From NCBI RefSeq assembly GCF_006716675.1, contig NZ_VFPM01000001.1, positions 372,001 to 436,000 on the forward strand: DNA of 64,000 nucleotides, written 5' to 3'. The notes under the pieces are model-generated. The model saw nothing but the letters and a program-made list of their open reading frames with translations. It was not told the origin of the DNA and did no database searches. The stretch is from Humibacillus xanthopallidus. Its GTDB lineage: Bacteria > Actinomycetota > Actinomycetes > Actinomycetales > Dermatophilaceae. Positions 60,240 through 64,000 of this stretch are shown here, in pieces; position 1 is the first letter of the stretch, and each line of letters starts with the position of its first letter. Made by a program: the position numbers and the translations under genes.

Positions 60240-61346
60240 ATGACGGAACGACCGCGCGTCGCCATCGCGCACGACTACCTCACGCAGCGCGGCGGCGCCG
60301 AGCGCGTCGTTCTCGCGCTCCACCGAGCCTTCCCCGACGCGACGATCCACACGACGCTCTACGACCCCGAGGGCACCTACCCGGAGTTCCGCGACGCCCG
60401 CATCGTCACGTCGCCGATCAACCGCATCGGCCTCCTGCGTCGGGAGCACCGCGCCGCGCTCCCCCTGCTGCCGTATGCCGTCTCGCGCCTTCGCGTCGAC
60501 GCCGACGTCGTCGTGGCGTCGAGCTCCGGGTGGGCGCACGGCGTGCCGACGACCGGGCGCAAGATCGTCTACTGCCACGCCCCGGCGCGGTGGCTCTACC
60601 AGGCGGACGCCTACCTCGGCGACGAGGCCGGTCGCGGGGCGAAGGCCCGAGCCCTCGACGTCCTCGGCGGCTGGCTCCGGCGCTGGGACCGCCGGGCCGC
60701 GGCGTCCGCCGACGTCTACCTCGCGAACTCCACGGTGGTCCGCGAACGCATCGCGGCGGCATACGGCATCGACGCGGCGGTGGTGCCGCCGCCCTACGGC
60801 GTCGACGCCTCCGGCGAGCTGAGCCCGGTCGCCGCGCTGGCCGACTGGGAGGACGGCTACCTGCTCGTCGTCTCGCGCCTGCTCCCCTACAAGAACGTCG
60901 ACGTCGCGATCGACGCGGTGCGGGGCCTGCCCGAGCGCCTCGTCGTCGTCGGTCACGGCCCCCAGGCCGAGCAGCTGCGCGCTGCGGCGCCGGAGAACGT
61001 GCGCCTCCTCAGCGGCCTCACCGACGCCGAGCTGCGGTGGACCTACGCCCACGCGCGGGCGCTCGTCGGGCCGAGCCTCGAGGACTTCGGCCTGACGCCG
61101 CTCGAGGCGGCCACCTTCGGGGTGCCCACGCTCGCCCTGCACGGTGGCGGCTACCTCGACACGATCGACGAGCAGGTCAACGGCCTCTTCTTCGACGAGC
61201 CGACCGTGGCGGCCGTCCGCGCGGCCATCGTAAGCGCACGCGACCGGGCGTGGAGCGCGGAGGCCATCCGCGCGCACGCCGAGGCGTTCTCCGAGGAGCG
61301 ATTCCACGAACGCATCCGCACCGAGGTCTCCCGCTTCCTAGACTGA
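60240..61346 (+). CDS. Family-4-type glycosyltransferase
   Basis: A 368-residue GT-B enzyme with AIAHDYLTQRGGAERVVLALHRAFPDA, YCHAPARWLYQADAYL, VYLANSTVVRERIAAAYG, LLVVSRLLPYKNVDVAIDAV and VGPSLEDFGLTPLEAATFGVPTL. The HAP-x-R-x-L/W region is usual in enzymes transferring mannose in polysaccharide loci. It is followed after 53 bases by the acyltransferase gene on the same strand. Confidence 0.88.
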   Translation: MTERPRVAIAHDYLTQRGGAERVVLALHRAFPDATIHTTLYDPEGTYPEFRDARIVTSPINRIGLLRREHRAALPLLPYAVSRLRVDADVVVASSSGWAHGVPTTGRKIVYCHAPARWLYQADAYLGDEAGRGAKARALDVLGGWLRRWDRRAAASADVYLANSTVVRERIAAAYGIDAAVVPPPYGVDASGELSPVAALADWEDGYLLVVSRLLPYKNVDVAIDAVRGLPERLVVVGHGPQAEQLRAAAPENVRLLSGLTDAELRWTYAHARALVGPSLEDFGLTPLEAATFGVPTLALHGGGYLDTIDEQVNGLFFDEPTVAAVRAAIVSARDRAWSAEAIRAHAEAFSEERFHERIRTEVSRFLD

Positions 61347-61399
61347 CCCCCTGTGCACGCCCCGAGGGCAGGACGGGCGACGGTGACGGAGGAGGGGCC

Positions 61400-62782
61400 A
61401 TGGCCGCGACCAACGACGCGCCCGAGCGCTCCACGGCGACGCGGCGCCTCGCCTACGTCGACACCCTGCGCGGGTTCGCCGCCCTCTGGGTCTTCCTCCT
61501 GCACATCCACGGCTACTGGCTCGACAACGTGCGGCCCCCGACCCTCACTGCGGACGGGCTCCTCGTGCGGGTCATGGGCTTCGGCGGGGCGGGTGTCGAC
61601 ATCTTCATCGTGCTGTCGGGCTTCTGCCTCACCCTGCCGCTGCTGCGGGGCGGCACGATGCGCTCGCTCGACGCGCGGCGCTTCTTCCGCCGGCGCGCCT
61701 ACCGCCTGCTCCCGGCCTACTACGCCGCCGTCGCGCTCGTCATGGTGCTCGAGCTCGTGCCGGCACTGCAGGAGCGGCTCGTGTCGCGGCCGCTCAACGG
61801 CTTCGACGTCGTCACCCACCTCACCCTGACGTTCCCCTTCTTCCGCGCGACCCTCGGCTCGGTCAACGGCTCCCTCTGGTCGATCTCGCTCGAGGCGACG
61901 CTCTATCTCGGTTTCCCGCTGCTGCTGCTCATCCACCGCCGCTGGCGCATGCGCGGCGCCCTGCTGACGACGCTGGCCGTCGCCCTCGTGTGGGCGGTCT
62001 TCACGGTCTGGTGGGTGGCTCAGCCGCACCCGCTGGGCTTCCTGCCCGACCCGGGCAAGCTCTTCCCGGCCCGGTGGTTCCAGTTCGCCCTCGGCATGTG
62101 GGCGGCGACCCTCGTCGTGTCGGCCGCCCCGGCGCCCGGCTCGCTCGTGCGCGACCGCACGAGCCGTGCCGCCTGGCTGGTGCTGCCGCTCTCCGCCGCC
62201 CTCGGCGCGCTGGGGTATGCCGCGGGCTGGGGTCCCGTCAGCGCGCTCGGTTTCGGCGTGACGGCCCTCTGCCTCCTCGTGCTGCTCGCCCACGTGCCGT
62301 CGCGGGTCTTCGAGCGGGGGCCCCTGCGGTGGCTGACCGCCCTCGGGGTCATCTCCTACAGCTTCTACCTCCTGCACCAGCCCGTGCTCCTGCTCACGTC
62401 GGGCCTCGCCGACCCGGAGACGTGGGGCATCGGTCTCACGACGCTCGTCGCTCTGGCCGTGGGCGGCACGGTGACGGTGCTGCTCGCGTCGGTCTTCTAC
62501 CACTTCATCGAGAAGCCGTTCCTCGTGCGCGGCAGCATGCGCAGCGTCGTGCGCGACGCGCCGGTCGACGACCGGCACGCCGCCGCGCCGGGTCCGTCAG
62601 AGCGTGCGCATGACGAGGAACCACGCCACGACCGGGGCACCGACGGCGAGGATGATGCCGATGACGCGGTAGGCAGCCGCGTGGCCGTAGACCTTGACGA
62701 TGACCGCCGCACCGACGCCGACGGCAAAGACCCCGAGCGAGTAGGTAGCGAACTGCGCGCTCAGCTCGACGATCTCCGGTGA
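61400..62782 (+). CDS. Membrane acyltransferase (acyltransferase-3 family)
   Basis: O-acylates sugars of surface glycans. The 460-residue protein begins RRLAYVDTLRGFAALWVFLLHIHGYW with the catalytic-type His, then VDIFIVLSGFCLTLPLL, FFRRRAYRLLPAYYAAV and about ten membrane helices in all, ending YHFIEKPF. The ATG has GGAGGGG 3 bases upstream. The last 61 residues are a charged Asp/Arg/Glu-rich tail encoded entirely opposite the neighbouring minus-strand gene. This tail may be dispensable; the domain itself ends before the overlap. Confidence 0.9.
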   Translation: MAATNDAPERSTATRRLAYVDTLRGFAALWVFLLHIHGYWLDNVRPPTLTADGLLVRVMGFGGAGVDIFIVLSGFCLTLPLLRGGTMRSLDARRFFRRRAYRLLPAYYAAVALVMVLELVPALQERLVSRPLNGFDVVTHLTLTFPFFRATLGSVNGSLWSISLEATLYLGFPLLLLIHRRWRMRGALLTTLAVALVWAVFTVWWVAQPHPLGFLPDPGKLFPARWFQFALGMWAATLVVSAAPAPGSLVRDRTSRAAWLVLPLSAALGALGYAAGWGPVSALGFGVTALCLLVLLAHVPSRVFERGPLRWLTALGVISYSFYLLHQPVLLLTSGLADPETWGIGLTTLVALAVGGTVTVLLASVFYHFIEKPFLVRGSMRSVVRDAPVDDRHAAAPGPSERAHDEEPRHDRGTDGEDDADDAVGSRVAVDLDDDRRTDADGKDPERVGSELRAQLDDLR

Positions 62783-63181
62783 CTTCGTGATGTTCGCGAT
62801 GGTCGCGGCCTTGCCGGCAGGCCCCCAGGGCGCCGGCAGCGGCACCTGGGCGAGCAGCAGGAACGCCAGGCCGAGCACGTCCGTGCGCAGGAACGACCGG
62901 TTCCGTTCGCGCAGCTGCCGGCGGCTGCGCACCGACGGCACGACGGCAGGAGGCGGGGCGCGGAACGCTCTCGGGAGGGTCCACAGCAGCCCGGGGAGGC
63001 CGACGAGCAGGGCGAGGAAGGCGGCATACAGCTCCGGCTTGTTGTCGGAGGCGAAGGAGAACGCCGTGACGACGACCGGCGTCGCCTTGGTGAGCACCCA
63101 GACATAGGCGACGAAGACGACCAGCGCGCCGAGCCCCACGAGGACGTCGGCGCCGCGCGATCGCCGGGGTCCGCTGGGCAT
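62597..63181 (-). CDS. Membrane protein of unknown function
   Basis: I do not recognise this 194-residue protein. It has about five hydrophobic segments: two in the first 70 residues, one near 103-118, two in the last 60. A basic cytosolic loop (RSRRQLRERNRSFLRTD) lies in the middle. The ATG at 63181 has TACACT 7 bases upstream and no Shine-Dalgarno. Its last 186 bases lie opposite the end of the acyltransferase gene. It is divergent from the LCP gene across 66 bases. Confidence 0.7.
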   Translation of the reverse strand: MPSGPRRSRGADVLVGLGALVVFVAYVWVLTKATPVVVTAFSFASDNKPELYAAFLALLVGLPGLLWTLPRAFRAPPPAVVPSVRSRRQLRERNRSFLRTDVLGLAFLLLAQVPLPAPWGPAGKAATIANITKSPEIVELSAQFATYSLGVFAVGVGAAVIVKVYGHAAAYRVIGIILAVGAPVVAWFLVMRTL

Positions 63182-63188
63182 GGCGGAC

Positions 63189-63194
63189 AGTGTA
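63189..63194 (-). promoter_or_regulatory. TACACT -10 box, membrane protein gene
   Basis: TACACT ends 7 bases before the ATG at 63181 on the minus strand. The divergent LCP gene has the identical hexamer at 63236-63241. Confidence 0.5.
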
Positions 63195-63235
63195 GGCATC
63201 CGTGGAAGGGCGCCATGAACGGCCGCCGCGGCACT

Positions 63236-63241
63236 TACACT
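63236..63241 (+). promoter_or_regulatory. TACACT -10 box, LCP gene
   Basis: TACACT ends 6 bases before the GTG at 63248; leaderless arrangement. Confidence 0.5.
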
Positions 63242-63247
63242 GACCGC

Positions 63248-64000
63248 GTGGAAGACACAAGAGCGGCCCTGGTCGGCGATCCGGACGCAGATCCGGAGGA
63301 GCGCCCCACGCTCGACGTGGGGGCAGACGACGACGACCCGATCGAGCGGTCGCGGCGCAAGCGTCGCAACCGCAAGGTGCTCATCGTCGCGCTCGTGCTG
63401 CTCCTGGTCCCCGTCCTCGCGGTCGGGGGCTATCTCGTCTGGCTCAACCAGATCGTCAGCAACAACGTCAAGCAGGAGATGCTCCTGCCTGACACGGGTC
63501 CGCCCGTCGACGCGAACGGCCAGGCCGTGCCCCAGGTGACCGGCAGCGGCACCAACTACCTCATCATCGGCAACGACGCGGGCCCCGACCGTCAGGGCGC
63601 CCGCTCCGACGTCATGGTGCTCGTCCACGTGCCGGCCGACCACCGCGACGTCACGCTCATCCACTTCCCGCGTGACCTCTGGGTGCCGATCCCCGGCAAG
63701 GGCGAGGCCAAGCTCAACGCGTCGTATGCGTGGGGCGGGGCGCCGCTGCTCGTCAAGACGATGCAGAACATGCTCGGGGTCAAGATCGACCACGTCGCGA
63801 TGCTCGGCTTCGAGGGTTTCAAGAACATGACCGACGCCGTCGGCGGTGTCGACGTCAACGTCGAGGAGGCCTCGACGGGCGACGGGAAGGTCTTCAAGGA
63901 GGGCATCCAGCACATGGACGGCGAGACGGCCCTCGTCTTCGTCCGCCAGCGCTACATGCTGAGCCAAGGTGACATCAGCCGTGGGCAGCGCCAGCTCGCC
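63248..64000 (+). CDS. LytR-CpsA-Psr (LCP) family protein, partial
   Basis: Attaches undecaprenyl-linked glycans to peptidoglycan outside the membrane. The visible 251 residues comprise a charged cytosolic N-terminus (RRKRRNRK), one membrane helix (about 44-66) and the first part of the LCP domain: NYLIIGNDAG, RSDVMVLVHV, IHFPRDLWVPIPG with the conserved Arg, KLNASYAWGG and ETALVFVRQRY. The reading frame stays open to the right edge, so the C-terminus is missing. Its place beside a Wzy-type locus suggests it transfers that polymer to the wall. Confidence 0.92.
   Translation, partial: MEDTRAALVGDPDADPEERPTLDVGADDDDPIERSRRKRRNRKVLIVALVLLLVPVLAVGGYLVWLNQIVSNNVKQEMLLPDTGPPVDANGQAVPQVTGSGTNYLIIGNDAGPDRQGARSDVMVLVHVPADHRDVTLIHFPRDLWVPIPGKGEAKLNASYAWGGAPLLVKTMQNMLGVKIDHVAMLGFEGFKNMTDAVGGVDVNVEEASTGDGKVFKEGIQHMDGETALVFVRQRYMLSQGDISRGQRQLA

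Overview
The window is GC-rich actinobacterial chromosome. The 16S rRNA (2453-3981, minus strand) has the signature of a member of the Intrasporangiaceae (Phycicoccus/Knoellia/Tetrasphaera-like); I cannot fix the genus by eye. A tRNA-less 16S-23S spacer, many GTG starts, a twin-arginine cargo, a diheme menaquinone-type succinate dehydrogenase and many genes without a Shine-Dalgarno but with a TANNNT box just before the start codon all fit that placement. I saw no tRNA, CRISPR array, insertion sequence, integrase or phage gene.

Layout. 1-4.3 kb: an rRNA operon read leftwards, with a good sigma-70-type promoter (4260-4288); the 23S gene runs off the left edge. 4.5-13.3 kb: a leftward nucleoside uptake and salvage operon (M20 amidohydrolase, BMP-family lipoprotein, two-domain ABC ATPase, two permeases, cytidine deaminase, pyrimidine nucleoside phosphorylase). 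13.4-16 kb: a FhuF-like 2Fe-2S protein and the pseudouridine-degradation pair psuG-psuK. 16-17.1 kb: a DUF559 nuclease-like gene flanked on both sides by related inverted-repeat elements. 17.1-22 kb: a split-type acyl-CoA mutase large subunit, then a divergent regulator/ABC exporter set. 22-25 kb: GDP-mannose synthesis (manC) and a GT-C-like membrane protein. 25-31 kb: a GNAT protein, an SDR, the sdhCAB operon with a strong terminator, and a methyltransferase. 31-39 kb: a D,D-carboxypeptidase-like protein, a YihY/BrkB membrane protein, a 2H phosphoesterase, a glycosyltransferase, trpS, an exonuclease III and a MauE-thioredoxin fusion.

39-64 kb is a large envelope-polysaccharide locus: 12 glycosyltransferase proteins, a Wzy/O-antigen-ligase-like polymerase, a Wzz/BY-kinase chain-length protein, a Wzx-like flippase, a PAP2 phosphatase, an acyltransferase and, at the right edge, an LCP-family ligase (partial). 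This is the set expected for a Wzy-dependent pathway whose product is attached to the cell wall. No initiating phosphoglycosyltransferase is in the window.

The most unusual part is what is embedded in this locus. A seven-gene operon of glycosyltransferases and polymerase ends, through stop/start overlaps, in an HprK-like kinase and a PqqD-like protein. A second PqqD-like protein is coupled to a nucleotidyltransferase-fold protein 9 kb away. Next to the first pair lie a Tat-exported protein with ten cysteines and, convergent to it, a MauE-like membrane protein fused to a CxxC thioredoxin-like domain. This combination looks like a peptide or protein maturation system built into polysaccharide synthesis and is my main candidate for an undescribed system.

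Genome-scale signals also stand out: the octamer CGGCATAC/GTATGCCG occurs about 38 times, several times just after stop codons; TANNNT boxes sit 5-9 nt before many start codons; and short in-frame tandem repeats sit at the ends of several proteins.
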